DNA from: Streptomyces sp. I05A-00742
GTDB lineage: Bacteria > Actinomycetota > Actinomycetes > Streptomycetales > Streptomycetaceae
Reading direction: 5' to 3'
DNA length: 37,707 bases
Assembly: GCF_013055795.1 (NCBI RefSeq)
Contig: NZ_JABETO010000048.1
Span: forward strand, 1-37,707
The translations under genes and the position numbers were made by a program. The notes under the pieces are model-generated. The model saw only the letters and a program-made list of their open reading frames with translations, was not told the DNA's origin and ran no database searches. Below, piece by piece: positions 12,804 through 21,517 of the stretch. Within the stretch, counting starts at the first letter, position 1; each line of letters begins with the position of its first letter.

Positions 12804-15404
12804 CTACTTCCGCATGACCTCGGGCTCGTGCCGGCGCAGCAGCCGGGCCACGACGAATCCGCATACGACACCGAGGGCGAGGAGGACGAACAGGTCGATG
12901 CCCCACTGGGAGACGGAGTGCTCCCAGAGCGGGTCGAGGTTGGTCGGGTTGTGCTTGTCGAACGGCGCCATGAGGTGCGAGAGGTCCAGCGTGGCGCCGG
13001 CGGCGCCGATGGCCCAGCGGGAGGGCATCAGCCAGGCGACCTGCTCGACGCCCGGTGCGTCGTAGACCTTGAACATGATGCCGGTGAAGACGACCTGGAC
13101 GATCGCGAACATCACCAGCAGCGGCATGGTCTTCTCCGCGGTCTTCACCAGGGAGGAGATCACCAGGCCGATCATCATGGATGTGAAGCCGAGACCGATG
13201 ATCACCAGGCAGAGCTCGGCGGCCGGGAGCGCCTTGAGGATCAGGCCCTCCTCCGGCAGCTTCCGGACGGAGAAGCCGATGGCGCAGATGATCACGCCCT
13301 GCACCGCGGTGATCGCGCCGAGGACGATGACCTTCGACATCAGATAGGCGGAGCGGGAGAGGCCGACCGCGCGCTCCCGTTCGTAGATCACCCGTTCCTT
13401 GATCAACTCACGGACGGAGTTGGCTGCTCCGGAGAAGCACATGCCGACCGCGAGGATCAGCATGATCGTGCCGGCGTCCTGGTTGTGGCCCTTGGGCGGT
13501 GCCGAGAGCCCGAAGTCGGACGGGATCACACAGCTCACGCCGCCGAGGACGGCGGGCAGGATGAGCATCAGCCCCATGAAGCCGCGGTCCGAGGCGATCA
13601 CCGAGACATAGCGGCGCATCAGCGTCCACAGCTGGGAGACCCAGCTCTGGGCGATGGGCGGCCGGACCATCTGCGGCTGGACGTGCACGGACTGCGGTGC
13701 GACGGCGTCGATGTCCGCGGCGTACATCTGGTAGTGCTGCGAGCCCTTCCAGCGGCCCGCCCAGTCGTAGTCGCGGTAGTTCTCGAAGGCGGAGAAGACG
13801 TCCGCCCAGGTGTCGTACCCGAAGAAGTTGAGCGCCTCCTCGGGCGGACCGAAGTAGGCGACCGAGCCGCCGGGCGCCATGACGAGCAGCTTGTCGCAGA
13901 GCGCCAGCTCGGCGACGGAGTGCGTGACGACCAGGACGGTACGGCCGTCGTCGGCGAGGCCGCGCAGCAGCTGCATCACATCGCGGTCCATGCCCGGGTC
14001 GAGGCCGGAGGTGGGCTCGTCCAGGAAGATCAGCGACGGCTTGGTCAGCAGCTCCAGGGCGACGGAGACGCGCTTGCGCTGACCGCCGGAGAGCGAGGTG
14101 ACCTTCTTGTCCTTGTGGACGTCGAGCTTCAGCTCGCGCAGCACCTCCTCGATCCGGGCCTCGCGCTCGGCGGGCGCGGTGTCACCGGGGAAGCGCAGCT
14201 TGGCGGCGTAGCGGAGCGCCTTCCGGACGGTGAGCTCCTTGTGCAGGATGTCGTCCTGCGGGACCAGACCGATGCGCTGGCGCAGCTCGGCGAACTGCTT
14301 GTAGAGGTTCCGGTTGTCGTAGAGGACGTCGCCCTGGTTGGCCGGCCGGTAGCCGGTCAGCGCCTTGAGCAGGGTGGACTTGCCGGAGCCGGACGGGCCG
14401 ATGACCGCGATCAGCGACTTCTCGGGGACACCGAAGGAGACGTCCTTGAGGATCTGCTTGCCGCCGTCGACCGTGACCGTGAGGTGGCGGGCGGAGAAGG
14501 AGACCTCGCCGGTGTCGACGAACTCCTCCAGCCGGTCACCGACCAGCCGGAAGGTGGAGTGACCGACACCGACGATGTCCTGGGGGCCGATGATCTGCTG
14601 GCGGACCGGCTGGCCGTTGACGTAGGTGCCGTTGTGGCTGCCCAGGTCGACGATCTCGAAGCGGCCGTCGGGGGTGGCCCGGAACTCGGCGTGGTGGCGG
14701 GAGACCTGGAGGTCGGCGACGACCAGCTCGTTCTCCAGGGCACGACCGATGCGCATGACCCGGTTCTGCGCCAGCTGGTGGAAGGTCGTCGGGCTGCGGT
14801 CGCCGTAGACGGGCGGGGCGCCGGCGGCGGCGCCCTGGGGCGGCCGGCCCTGCTCCGGCGAGGACGCCTGGTGCGGGATGTGCGGCTGGGCCTGCTGGGG
14901 CTGCTGTCCCTGCTGCCAGGCCGCCTGTCCGCCCTGCGGCTGCTGCCAGCCGCCCTGGGGCTGCTGGTACGGCTGCTGGTACTGCTGGGGCACCCCCTGC
15001 GGAGGCTGCTGCCACGGGTCCGGCTGCTGGGGCGCCGGGGCGGCCTGGCCCGGCTGACCCGCCAACGCGGTCTGCGCGCTGTACAGGTCGGCGGCCGGTG
15101 TCGCGGCCCCGACGTTCAGCCGCGGGCCGTCCGTCGCGTTGCCCAGGTGCACGACCGAGCCGGGGGCGATCTCCAGCTGGTGGATCCGCTGCCCCTGCGC
15201 ATAGGTGCCGTTGGTACTGCCCTGGTCCTCGATCACCCAACTGCGCCCGCCCCAGCGGACGATGGCGTGCCGCCATGAGACCCGGGCGTCCTCCAGCACC
15301 ATGTCGCCCTGCGGATCGCGTCCGAGGGTGTACGACCGGGACGGGTCCAGCGTCCAGGTCTGTCCATTCAATTCCAGTACGAGTTCAGGCACTCCATGCC
15401 CCAC
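12804..15404 (-). CDS. two-FHA-domain ABC-2 exporter (Rv1747-like)
   Basis: 866 residues, a full half-transporter with regulatory modules. FHA domain 1 is at about 20-95 (YTLGRDPQGDMVL, SWRHA, STNGTY). A Pro/Gln-rich linker runs from about 115 to 195. FHA domain 2 is at about 215-290 (RIGRALENELVVADLQVSRH, SHNGTY). The ABC ATPase spans about 305-530 with Walker A GPSGSGKS at 336-343, LSGGQRKR at 438-445 and LIFLDEP at 458-464. An ABC-2 membrane domain of about six spans fills 590-860. FHA domains bind phosphothreonine, so activity is probably tuned by a Ser/Thr kinase, as for mycobacterial Rv1747. Start is GTG at 15404 with GGGGGA upstream. Substrate unknown. No kinase gene is in the window. 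Confidence 0.94.
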   Translation of the reverse strand: MGHGVPELVLELNGQTWTLDPSRSYTLGRDPQGDMVLEDARVSWRHAIVRWGGRSWVIEDQGSTNGTYAQGQRIHQLEIAPGSVVHLGNATDGPRLNVGAATPAADLYSAQTALAGQPGQAAPAPQQPDPWQQPPQGVPQQYQQPYQQPQGGWQQPQGGQAAWQQGQQPQQAQPHIPHQASSPEQGRPPQGAAAGAPPVYGDRSPTTFHQLAQNRVMRIGRALENELVVADLQVSRHHAEFRATPDGRFEIVDLGSHNGTYVNGQPVRQQIIGPQDIVGVGHSTFRLVGDRLEEFVDTGEVSFSARHLTVTVDGGKQILKDVSFGVPEKSLIAVIGPSGSGKSTLLKALTGYRPANQGDVLYDNRNLYKQFAELRQRIGLVPQDDILHKELTVRKALRYAAKLRFPGDTAPAEREARIEEVLRELKLDVHKDKKVTSLSGGQRKRVSVALELLTKPSLIFLDEPTSGLDPGMDRDVMQLLRGLADDGRTVLVVTHSVAELALCDKLLVMAPGGSVAYFGPPEEALNFFGYDTWADVFSAFENYRDYDWAGRWKGSQHYQMYAADIDAVAPQSVHVQPQMVRPPIAQSWVSQLWTLMRRYVSVIASDRGFMGLMLILPAVLGGVSCVIPSDFGLSAPPKGHNQDAGTIMLILAVGMCFSGAANSVRELIKERVIYERERAVGLSRSAYLMSKVIVLGAITAVQGVIICAIGFSVRKLPEEGLILKALPAAELCLVIIGLGFTSMMIGLVISSLVKTAEKTMPLLVMFAIVQVVFTGIMFKVYDAPGVEQVAWLMPSRWAIGAAGATLDLSHLMAPFDKHNPTNLDPLWEHSVSQWGIDLFVLLALGVVCGFVVARLLRRHEPEVMRK

Positions 15405-15529
15405 TACTTGTCCCCCGATGTACCCCCTGCACAGGGAGTCTAGGGATGGCGAACATCGGGAGGAACTATTTCAGGCGCAGTCCCCCGATCGAAAGTCGGG
15501 GATTGACGCCCCCCGCTTTCCGGGCGCCG

Positions 15530-15558
15530 TTGACGGGCCGGAAACACCACCGGAGAGT
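15530..15558 (+). promoter_or_regulatory. Promoter of the streptophobe gene (TTGACG-17-GAGAGT)
   Basis: TTGACG at 15530-15535 and GAGAGT at 15553-15558 are 17 bp apart and match the HrdB-type consensus at most positions. They lie about 80 bp upstream of the streptophobe start. The 231-bp divergent region also holds a TCCCCCGA/TCGGGGA hairpin at about 15481-15502. Confidence 0.45.
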
Positions 15559-15636
15559 GGTAATCACCCACGGCCGGGCGGGAGTCACACGGATCCGGGA
15601 CCGGGGAGGGGCGAAGGTACGGACCGGGGGGCCGTG

Positions 15637-17331
15637 ATGACCATCACCAGTGACCGGCGCCCGGCCCGCGGCGTGCGCTTGATCATCATCGCGGTGGCGG
15701 GAGTGAGCTGGGCCTTCCTCGCCATGGCCGGGGTGGCGGCGCTCGGGCTGCATCTGCTGGGCGCGGACGCGGCGGGATCGCTCGGGCCGATGACGGCCGC
15801 CGTGACCGTTCTCGCGGTCGGCGGGTCCGTCGCTCCGTCGGGGGCGATGGAAGCGTTCGGGCTCAAGGGCGCCGGGGCGCACACCACCATCGACATCATG
15901 CCCCTGGGGGTGAGCCTCGTCGGGGCCCTGGTGCTCGGCCGGTCCTTCGCCCGGTCGCTGCGGACGGGCGGACTGACGGTGCGCGGCCGTGAACTCGCCG
16001 TGCGGGCGGGCGCGGTGGCCGCGGTCTTCCTGCTGCTGCTCGGCGGGCTCGCCTGGGCGGGCTCCTCGACCATCACCTTCGAGGGTGAGGGCCTCGGCCT
16101 CGGGGGCGCGGGAGGCGACGGTCCGAAGCTGGAGATCCCGGGCATCGGGGACATCGGCGGCGCCCTTCCCGACCGGCTGGCCGGCCTGGCCCGCGCCAAG
16201 GCCGACGTGGGCTTCTCCGTGCGGAGCGGGCCCTCGCTGCTGGGCGGCGCGGTCTGGGTGGCGCTCGTCCTGCTGATCACCGTGCTCGTCGCCCGCCGCA
16301 CCCCGCTGCCGCGCGGCGCCGGCGCCCTGCACCGGTGGGTGCGTCCGGCGGCCTCCGCGCTGTGCGGCGTCCTCGTGCTGGCCGTCGCGGCGGGCTGGGC
16401 CGCGGCGCTGGTCGCGGCGGCCGGCGACGACCACCCGAAACGGGTGGCCGGGGCCACCCTGCTCGGGGCGCCCAACGGGGTCTGGCTGGGCCTGCCCCTC
16501 GGCCTCTTCGTCCCCTGGCACGGCCGGGCGGACGGAAGCCTGCTCCAGGTGCTGCCGGATCCGCTCGACGAGCTGCTGGGCGGGGGCGCCGACCGGTCGG
16601 TCACCGTGGGCCGCCTCGCGGAGCTCGACAGCCGGGTGTGGCTGCTGCCGGTGGCCTGCGCGCTGGCGGTGCTGCTGGCCGGGGTGCTCACGGCGGTCCG
16701 GACGCCCCGGGGGGCGCGGAGCGCCGTGGGATACGCCGGGCGGTGCGGCCTGGCGCTGGGGGCGGTCATGGCCGTGGCGCTGCCGCTGCTGGTCCTGGGG
16801 ACCCGGGTGAGCGCGGACGCGAGCCTGTCCGTGCTCGGCGTCGACGCCGCCGGGGCCGGGCTCGACCTGCGCGGGAACGGGGTGCTCGCGGGGGTGCTGG
16901 GAGCGGTGTGGGGCCTGGTGGCCGGAGTGGTGGGCGGGCTGCTCGCCTGCGCCACGGGTGCCGCGGGGCGGCGGGCCGCGCCGTACGCGCGCGCCTCCGG
17001 CGGGCCCGGCCGGGGACCGGGGCCGTCGTCCGGTGGGGTGCCCGGGGAACTGGCCGGTGAGATGCCGGGGAAGGCGCCCGGGGAGGTACCCGGTGAGGTG
17101 CCCGGTCCGCACCGGCCGTCCCCCGGCTACCGTCCGTCCCACGACGAGACCAATCCGTACCTGCGCCCGGAGCCCGGCCGGCGGCCCGGACCGCGGCCCG
17201 CTCCCCCGCCGGACCGGCCGTCGGGTCGCCCGTCCGGGTCGTACGGGGCTCCGCCCCCTCCCCCGCCGCCTCCGCCGCCGGCACCCCGGCGGGGGTTGCC
17301 GGGGCCGGACGGGCGGCCGCCGCGCCGGTAG
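15637..17331 (+). CDS. streptophobe-family integral membrane protein
   Basis: 564 residues. About nine to eleven hydrophobic segments occupy 1-445, among them RLIIIAVAGVSWAFLAMAG, AVAAVFLLLLGGLAWAG, GAVWVALVLLITVLVA and LAGVLGAVWGLVAGVVGG. A hydrophilic, disordered tail of about 120 residues follows. The tail contains a VPGE/APGE-type short repeat (about 468-490), NPYLRPEPG and a run of eleven prolines near the end. This organisation is the streptomycete-specific streptophobe family, whose function is unknown. ATG 15637 is chosen because the GGGGGG before it is spaced about 5-6 nt; the adjacent in-frame GTG at 15634 is possible. It is divergent from the FHA-ABC gene. Confidence 0.85.
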   Translation: MTITSDRRPARGVRLIIIAVAGVSWAFLAMAGVAALGLHLLGADAAGSLGPMTAAVTVLAVGGSVAPSGAMEAFGLKGAGAHTTIDIMPLGVSLVGALVLGRSFARSLRTGGLTVRGRELAVRAGAVAAVFLLLLGGLAWAGSSTITFEGEGLGLGGAGGDGPKLEIPGIGDIGGALPDRLAGLARAKADVGFSVRSGPSLLGGAVWVALVLLITVLVARRTPLPRGAGALHRWVRPAASALCGVLVLAVAAGWAAALVAAAGDDHPKRVAGATLLGAPNGVWLGLPLGLFVPWHGRADGSLLQVLPDPLDELLGGGADRSVTVGRLAELDSRVWLLPVACALAVLLAGVLTAVRTPRGARSAVGYAGRCGLALGAVMAVALPLLVLGTRVSADASLSVLGVDAAGAGLDLRGNGVLAGVLGAVWGLVAGVVGGLLACATGAAGRRAAPYARASGGPGRGPGPSSGGVPGELAGEMPGKAPGEVPGEVPGPHRPSPGYRPSHDETNPYLRPEPGRRPGPRPAPPPDRPSGRPSGSYGAPPPPPPPPPPAPRRGLPGPDGRPPRR

Positions 17332-17408
17332 CCGCGCGGTGAACAGTGCCGCCGGTGTCCGCCTCCCCCTGCGGCCGTCACGCGGGCACCGGATACGGTA
17401 GAAGGACC

Positions 17409-18641
17409 ATGAGCGCACCGCTGACCCCGCCTGCCACCGCTGTCGTCGGTGATGATGCCCCCACTCTCCTCGTCAAGATCTTCGGAAAGGACCGGCCGGG
17501 CATCACCGCCGGGCTCTTCGACACGCTCGCCGCCTACGCGGTCGACGTCGTGGACATCGAACAGGTCGTCACGCGAGGCCGGATAACGCTGTGCGCGCTG
17601 GTCACCGCGCCCACCGGGGGCGCCCCGGCCGAGGGCGGACTGCGCGCGACGGTGCACAGCTGGGCCGAGTCCATGCACCTCCAGACCGAGATCATCTCGG
17701 GCCGGGGCGACAACAGGCCGCGTGGTACGGGCCGTTCCCACGTCACGGTGCTGGGCCACCCGCTCACCGCGGAGTCCACCGCCGCCATCGCGGCCCGGAT
17801 CACCGGCACGGGCGGCAACATCGACCGTATCTTCCGGCTCGCCAAGTACCCCGTGACGGCGGTGGAGTTCGCGGTCTCCGGCGCCGGGACGGAGGCGCTC
17901 CGCACGGCGCTGGCCACCGAGGCGGCGAAGCTCGGGGTCGATGTGGCCGTCGTGGCGGCCGGGTTGCAGCGGCGGGCGCAGCGCCTGGTCGTGATGGACG
18001 TCGACTCGACGCTGATCCAGGACGAGGTCATCGAGCTGTTCGCGGCCCACGCGGGGTGCGAGGCCGAGGTCGCCGAGGTGACCGCCCGGGCGATGCGCGG
18101 CGAGCTGGACTTCGAACAGTCGCTGCACGCACGGGTCGCGCTGCTGGAGGGGCTGCCCGAGTCGGTGGTCGACAAGGTACGCGCCGAGGTGCGGCTCACG
18201 CCGGGGGCCCGGACCCTGATCCGTACCCTGAAGCAGCTGGGCTTCCAGGTGGGCGTGGTGTCCGGGGGATTCACCCAGGTCACGGACGACCTGCGGGAGC
18301 GGCTGGGGCTGGACTTCGCCTCGGCCAACACCCTGGAGATCGTGGACGGCAGGCTGACCGGCCGCGTCACCGGCGAGATCGTGGACCGGGCGGGCAAGGC
18401 GCGGCTGCTGCGCCGGTTCGCCGCCGAGGCCGGGGTGCCGCTGGCGCAGACGGTGGCCGTCGGCGACGGCGCGAACGACCTCGACATGCTCAACGCGGCC
18501 GGGCTGGGCGTGGCGTTCAACGCCAAGCCGGTGGTGCGGGAGGCCGCGCACACGGCGGTGAACGTGCCATTCCTGGACACGGTGCTGTACCTGCTCGGCG
18601 TCACCCGGGAAGAGGTGGAGGCGGCGAACACGCACGAGTGA
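17409..18641 (+). CDS. serB: phosphoserine phosphatase SerB with two ACT domains
   Basis: 410 residues. It hydrolyses O-phosphoserine to serine, the last step of serine synthesis. Tandem ACT domains occupy about 18-95 (LLVKIFGKDRPGITAGLFDT) and 111-185. The HAD phosphatase domain starts at about 190: DxDST nucleophile Asp197 with Asp199 (MDVDSTLIQDE), motif II VVSGGFTQV, and GDGANDLDML for metal binding. Length matches the actinobacterial/mycobacterial two-ACT SerB. ATG 17409 lies just after GAAGGA, a close but usable ribosome site. ACT domains probably allow allosteric control by serine. The gene stands alone; other serine-pathway genes are not in the window. Confidence 0.95.
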   Translation: MSAPLTPPATAVVGDDAPTLLVKIFGKDRPGITAGLFDTLAAYAVDVVDIEQVVTRGRITLCALVTAPTGGAPAEGGLRATVHSWAESMHLQTEIISGRGDNRPRGTGRSHVTVLGHPLTAESTAAIAARITGTGGNIDRIFRLAKYPVTAVEFAVSGAGTEALRTALATEAAKLGVDVAVVAAGLQRRAQRLVVMDVDSTLIQDEVIELFAAHAGCEAEVAEVTARAMRGELDFEQSLHARVALLEGLPESVVDKVRAEVRLTPGARTLIRTLKQLGFQVGVVSGGFTQVTDDLRERLGLDFASANTLEIVDGRLTGRVTGEIVDRAGKARLLRRFAAEAGVPLAQTVAVGDGANDLDMLNAAGLGVAFNAKPVVREAAHTAVNVPFLDTVLYLLGVTREEVEAANTHE

Positions 18642-18698
18642 GAGCGGGACGCAGGACACCCCGGATCCTCCTGTGCTCCTCCGCCGCGGGTGTCACCC

Positions 18699-18736
18699 CC
18701 GGATCGGCACTCCCACGCCGGATCGGCACGCCCACG
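18699..18736. repeat. 19-bp tandem duplication
   Basis: CCGGATCGGCACTCCCACG (18699-18717) is followed directly by CCGGATCGGCACGCCCACG (18718-18736), one mismatch. A shorter repeat, CCGCTCCCGAG twice, follows. All lie in the 218-bp gap between the convergent serB and SixA-like genes, which holds no gene. Confidence 0.75.
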
Positions 18737-18859
18737 CCGCTCCCGAGCGGCCGCTCCCGAGGACCACGGCTCCCGGTCTCCCCGGCGCTCCCCGTACGGA
18801 GCCGTCCCGGACGGACCGGCCTTCCCGGACCGCGCCCGGCCCGCGCCCGTCCGGTGGCC

Positions 18860-19378
18860 TCAGGCGTGCGGAGTCCAGAAGGCGACCAGCCGGCCGACCC
18901 CGTGCTCGACGCTCTTCCACGAACCGGTGAAGGCGATCACCGCGATACCGGAGGTGGGGAATCCCGAGCGGTTCATCCGCGGCATCAGGTCACCGTCGGC
19001 ATCGCCGGACAGCGCGTCCGCCAGTCCGTGGATGCCCGGGTTGTGCCCCACCAGGAGGAGGTCGGCCACCTCGTCGGAGGTCTCGTTGATCACGGCGATC
19101 AGCTCACCGAGCGAGGCCTCGTAGATCCGGTCCTCGTAGACCGTCCGGGGGCGCTGGGGGAGCTCGGGGACGGCGAGCTTCCAGGTTTCGCGGGTCCGGG
19201 CCGCGGTCGAGCACAGGGCCAGATCGGGGACGATGCCCGAACCGGCGAGCCAGCGGCCTGCGACGGGAGCGTCCTTGCGGCCGCGGTCGGCGAGCGGACG
19301 CTCGTGGTCGTCGACGTCGGACCATTCGGCCTTGGCGTGGCGGAAGAGGACGATCCTGCGGGTCATGTCGGCGCTCAT
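18860..19378 (-). CDS. SixA-like histidine phosphatase
   Basis: 172 residues of the histidine phosphatase (phosphoglycerate-mutase-like) superfamily. Key residues are Arg13-His14 in LFRHAKAEW (phospho-accepting histidine), CSTAARTRETW with Arg residues, and LLLVGHNPG with His112. The short length and RHAKAEW motif match SixA, which removes phosphate from histidine phosphotransfer proteins, though actinobacterial homologues have unproven targets. Two in-frame starts exist (ATG at 19378 and 19366); I use the longer. It converges on serB. Confidence 0.9.
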   Translation of the reverse strand: MSADMTRRIVLFRHAKAEWSDVDDHERPLADRGRKDAPVAGRWLAGSGIVPDLALCSTAARTRETWKLAVPELPQRPRTVYEDRIYEASLGELIAVINETSDEVADLLLVGHNPGIHGLADALSGDADGDLMPRMNRSGFPTSGIAVIAFTGSWKSVEHGVGRLVAFWTPHA

Positions 19379-19451
19379 GCCGTCCAGCTTCGCATGAAAC
19401 CAGCCGCGAGGCGCGGGGTGTTGGGAGGCTTGCCCTCCTCGGGGTAACGCC

Positions 19452-19724
19452 TCACGGTATCCAGTGGTCCAGCGTGCGCCGGGCGAGGCGGACGACCTGG
19501 GCGACGGGCCCCGCGCCCTCGGCCCGGACACTCTCCGCCGACGGCGCCGCGGAGACCTCGGCGGACGCGGGAGTCGCGGACGCCGGGGTCGCGGACGCCG
19601 ACGGGGCCGGGGCGCCCAGCAGGACGAAGAGAGCGGTGAAGGCCAGTGCGGGCAGCGCCACGGCCCACCACGGCAGGCGGGTCTGCGCGGTGCCTGGGGT
19701 GCGGGTGTGCCTGCCGGCGAGCAT
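19452..19724 (-). CDS. small membrane-anchored hypothetical protein
   Basis: 90 residues. A basic N-terminus is followed by one membrane span (WWAVALPALAFTALFVLLG, about 19-37), then a 30-residue Ala/Ser/Pro/Thr-rich low-complexity stretch with SATPASATPASA, and a basic amphipathic end (VVRLARRTLDHWIP). The span may be an uncleaved signal anchor. GGAGGAGA lies 5-7 nt before the ATG, the best ribosome site in this area, which supports the gene despite its small size. I know no function. It lies 73 bp upstream of the SixA-like gene on the same strand. Confidence 0.7.
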   Translation of the reverse strand: MLAGRHTRTPGTAQTRLPWWAVALPALAFTALFVLLGAPAPSASATPASATPASAEVSAAPSAESVRAEGAGPVAQVVRLARRTLDHWIP

Positions 19725-19802
19725 GAGTTCTCCTCCGAAGGTCCGGTGCACCGCTGCGTCGCGGTGTACTACGAATCTACGGAGCGGGACCGCCGCGTCC
19801 CA

Positions 19803-19829
19803 TCCGGGAAGCCACCCACTCTTCCCGGA
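19803..19829. other. Perfect 9-bp hairpin
   Basis: TCCGGGAAG (19803-19811) and CTTCCCGGA (19821-19829) form a perfect stem with a 9-nt loop, upstream of the 90-residue protein gene. It could be a terminator of the rightward-lying minus-strand transporter operon or a leader structure. Confidence 0.45.
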
Positions 19830-19912
19830 CGTGGACCCCCTAGGGGACAGGGGGGCCAGCACCACCATCGCCCGGGTGAGGCCCCGACGGTGACGCGACG
19901 AAATACGGCGAA

Positions 19913-19927
19913 ATGTGCTGAGCACAT
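19913..19927. promoter_or_regulatory. Palindrome ATGTGCT-G-AGCACAT, candidate operator
   Basis: A perfect 7+1+7 inverted repeat in the 265-bp gap between the 38-residue peptide gene and the 90-residue protein gene. Low GC compared with its surroundings makes a regulator-binding site plausible. Confidence 0.35.
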
Positions 19928-19989
19928 CGCATGCTTCGGAACACGGAGCCGACGGCGACGACAGCCGGAGTCGCCGGAGTTCCGGGCGG

Positions 19990-20106
19990 TCAGCCCGCGG
20001 CGATGGTCGCGATGATGCCGATGACGACGGTGATGCCGAGCATCACACCGAGGATGGTCAGGAAAGTCTTCTGACCGTTCTGGGGATTGGGTTCGAGGAC
20101 GGGCAT
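19990..20106 (-). CDS. 38-residue membrane peptide, SGM_5486-type transporter-associated
   Basis: The peptide begins MPVLEPNPQNGQKTF and continues as a single hydrophobic span (LTILGVMLGITVVIGIIATI) ending AAG. It resembles the tiny SGM_5486-family proteins annotated as transporter-associated in Streptomyces genomes, from memory. It starts 33 bp after the stop of the CynX/NimT-type transporter on the same strand, so it is probably co-transcribed. The ribosome site is weak (GGGGACTGGGA further upstream). One plausible role is a small regulatory subunit of that transporter; this is inference. It is shorter than usual gene-finder limits. Confidence 0.7.
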   Translation of the reverse strand: MPVLEPNPQNGQKTFLTILGVMLGITVVIGIIATIAAG

Positions 20107-20139
20107 GGGAACAGTGTCCCAGTCCCCGCCCCCGGCCGG

Positions 20140-21480
20140 TCACCGGGGTCGGAACTCGTCCTCGACGCACCGGTCGCGCCCGGCCAGCACACCGGCGACG
20201 GCCTGCGGCACCATCAGCGCGGCCAGCAGGGCGATCGGCAGGCCCCAGCCGCCGGTCTGCTGGTAGAGCCGGCCGACCAGCAGTGGCCCGGGGATGGAGA
20301 TGAGGTAGCCGACGCTCTGTGCGAAGGCGGACAGCCGGACGACCCCCGCCCCGGTCCGCGCCCGCATCCCGATCATGGTCAGGGCCAGTGGGAAGGAGCT
20401 GTTGGCGATGCCGAGCAGCACCGCCCACGCCCAGGAGCCGCCGACCGGCGCGAGCCACAGCCCGGCATACCCGGCGAGACCGCAGGCGACAAGGGCCAGG
20501 GCCAGGACGCCCTGATGCCGCAGCCGGGCCGCGAGGCGGGGCAGCAGGAAGGAGAAGGGGACGCCCATCAGCATCGTCACAGCCGCCAGCAGCCCGGCGG
20601 TCGAGGCCGAGACCCCCGCGTCACGGAAGATCTGGGGCATCCAGCCCATGGTGATGTACGCGCCCGTGGCCTGGAGTCCGAAGAAGACGGCCAGCGCCCA
20701 GGCGGTGGGGCTGCTGGTGATGCGCGGGGCGGGCACACCGGAGGCGCCCGGCCCGCCGGCCGCGTCGGAGCCGGACGCCTCCGGTGTGCCCGCCCCGGGT
20801 CCCCCGGAAGCGCCCTCGCCCCGTTCGCCCGGCCGGCGGGAGATGGCCCACCAGGGCAGCGCGGCGGCGAGGGCGAGCAGGGCCCACACCGCGAGGCCCG
20901 GGCGCCAGCCGCCGCCCAGCGCGTCGGTCAGCGGCACCGTGCTGGCCACGGTGGCGGCCGCGCCACCCGTCAGGGCCATGGAGTACAGACCGGTCATCGG
21001 GCCGACCCGGTCGGGGAACCACCGCTTGACCACGACGGGCATCAGCACGTTGCCCACCGCGATACCGGCCAGGGCGAGCGCGCTGAGCAGCAGGAATCCC
21101 GCGGTGCCACCGATGAAGGGACGCAGTGCCAGGCCGGTGGCGATGGCTGCGAGGCCGGCGCAGACGATGGTGGCGGGTCCCCAGCGACGGGCGAGCCGGG
21201 GCGCGGCGGGGCCGAGGAGCGCGAAGCAGAGAGAGGGTATGGAGGTGAGCAGTCCGGCGACGGTGCCGTTCATGCCGAGGCCGTCGCGCACCTCCTCCAT
21301 GAGGGAGCCGAGACTGGTGACGGCCGGCCGGAGGTTGAGGGCCGCCAGGACCAGGCCGACGGCCAGGGCCCGCCGCCGCCAGGGCGATCCGGACCGTCCC
21401 GGGACCTCTGCCACCACATGCTGGGGGGCCGGGCCGGACGTCGCTGTGGTGGTGGGCTCCTCGCCTGCTGCACCCGTCAT
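20140..21480 (-). CDS. CynX/NimT-family MFS transporter
   Basis: 446 residues with about twelve membrane spans and a long cytoplasmic loop (Gly/Ala/Ser-rich, about 215-245) between the two halves. ALNLRPAVTSLGSLMEEVRD near the first span is typical of the cyanate/nitroimidazole (CynX/NimT/YeaN) group. Substrate here is unknown. The ATG at 21480 has no Shine-Dalgarno, but on the minus strand TATGAT (21495-21490) ends 9 nt before it, so the mRNA may be leaderless; an ATG four codons earlier is possible. It is divergent from the GntR-type regulator, 37 bp apart, and followed by the 38-residue peptide. Confidence 0.88.
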   Translation of the reverse strand: MTGAAGEEPTTTATSGPAPQHVVAEVPGRSGSPWRRRALAVGLVLAALNLRPAVTSLGSLMEEVRDGLGMNGTVAGLLTSIPSLCFALLGPAAPRLARRWGPATIVCAGLAAIATGLALRPFIGGTAGFLLLSALALAGIAVGNVLMPVVVKRWFPDRVGPMTGLYSMALTGGAAATVASTVPLTDALGGGWRPGLAVWALLALAAALPWWAISRRPGERGEGASGGPGAGTPEASGSDAAGGPGASGVPAPRITSSPTAWALAVFFGLQATGAYITMGWMPQIFRDAGVSASTAGLLAAVTMLMGVPFSFLLPRLAARLRHQGVLALALVACGLAGYAGLWLAPVGGSWAWAVLLGIANSSFPLALTMIGMRARTGAGVVRLSAFAQSVGYLISIPGPLLVGRLYQQTGGWGLPIALLAALMVPQAVAGVLAGRDRCVEDEFRPR

Positions 21481-21491
21481 AGAGGCAATCA

Positions 21492-21507
21492 TATAATCAT
21501 GGGATGA
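21492..21507 (+). promoter_or_regulatory. Divergent promoter with TATAAT and TCAT-GGG-ATGA operator
   Basis: A perfect -10 TATAAT (21492-21497) precedes the regulator gene; its -35 is not evident. The inverted repeat TCATGGGATGA (21497-21507) overlaps the -10 and the expected start site. It is also next to the opposite-strand TATGAT of the transporter promoter. Binding here by the adjacent GntR-family protein would control both genes. Confidence 0.5.
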
Positions 21508-21517
21508 ATGGAGCGCC

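Noticed and set aside
12828..15278. An 816-codon plus-strand frame opposite the FHA-ABC gene
   Set aside because: The mirror frame of a GC-rich gene stays open because of third-position bias; its composition (Asp/His/Arg/Gly) is non-protein-like.
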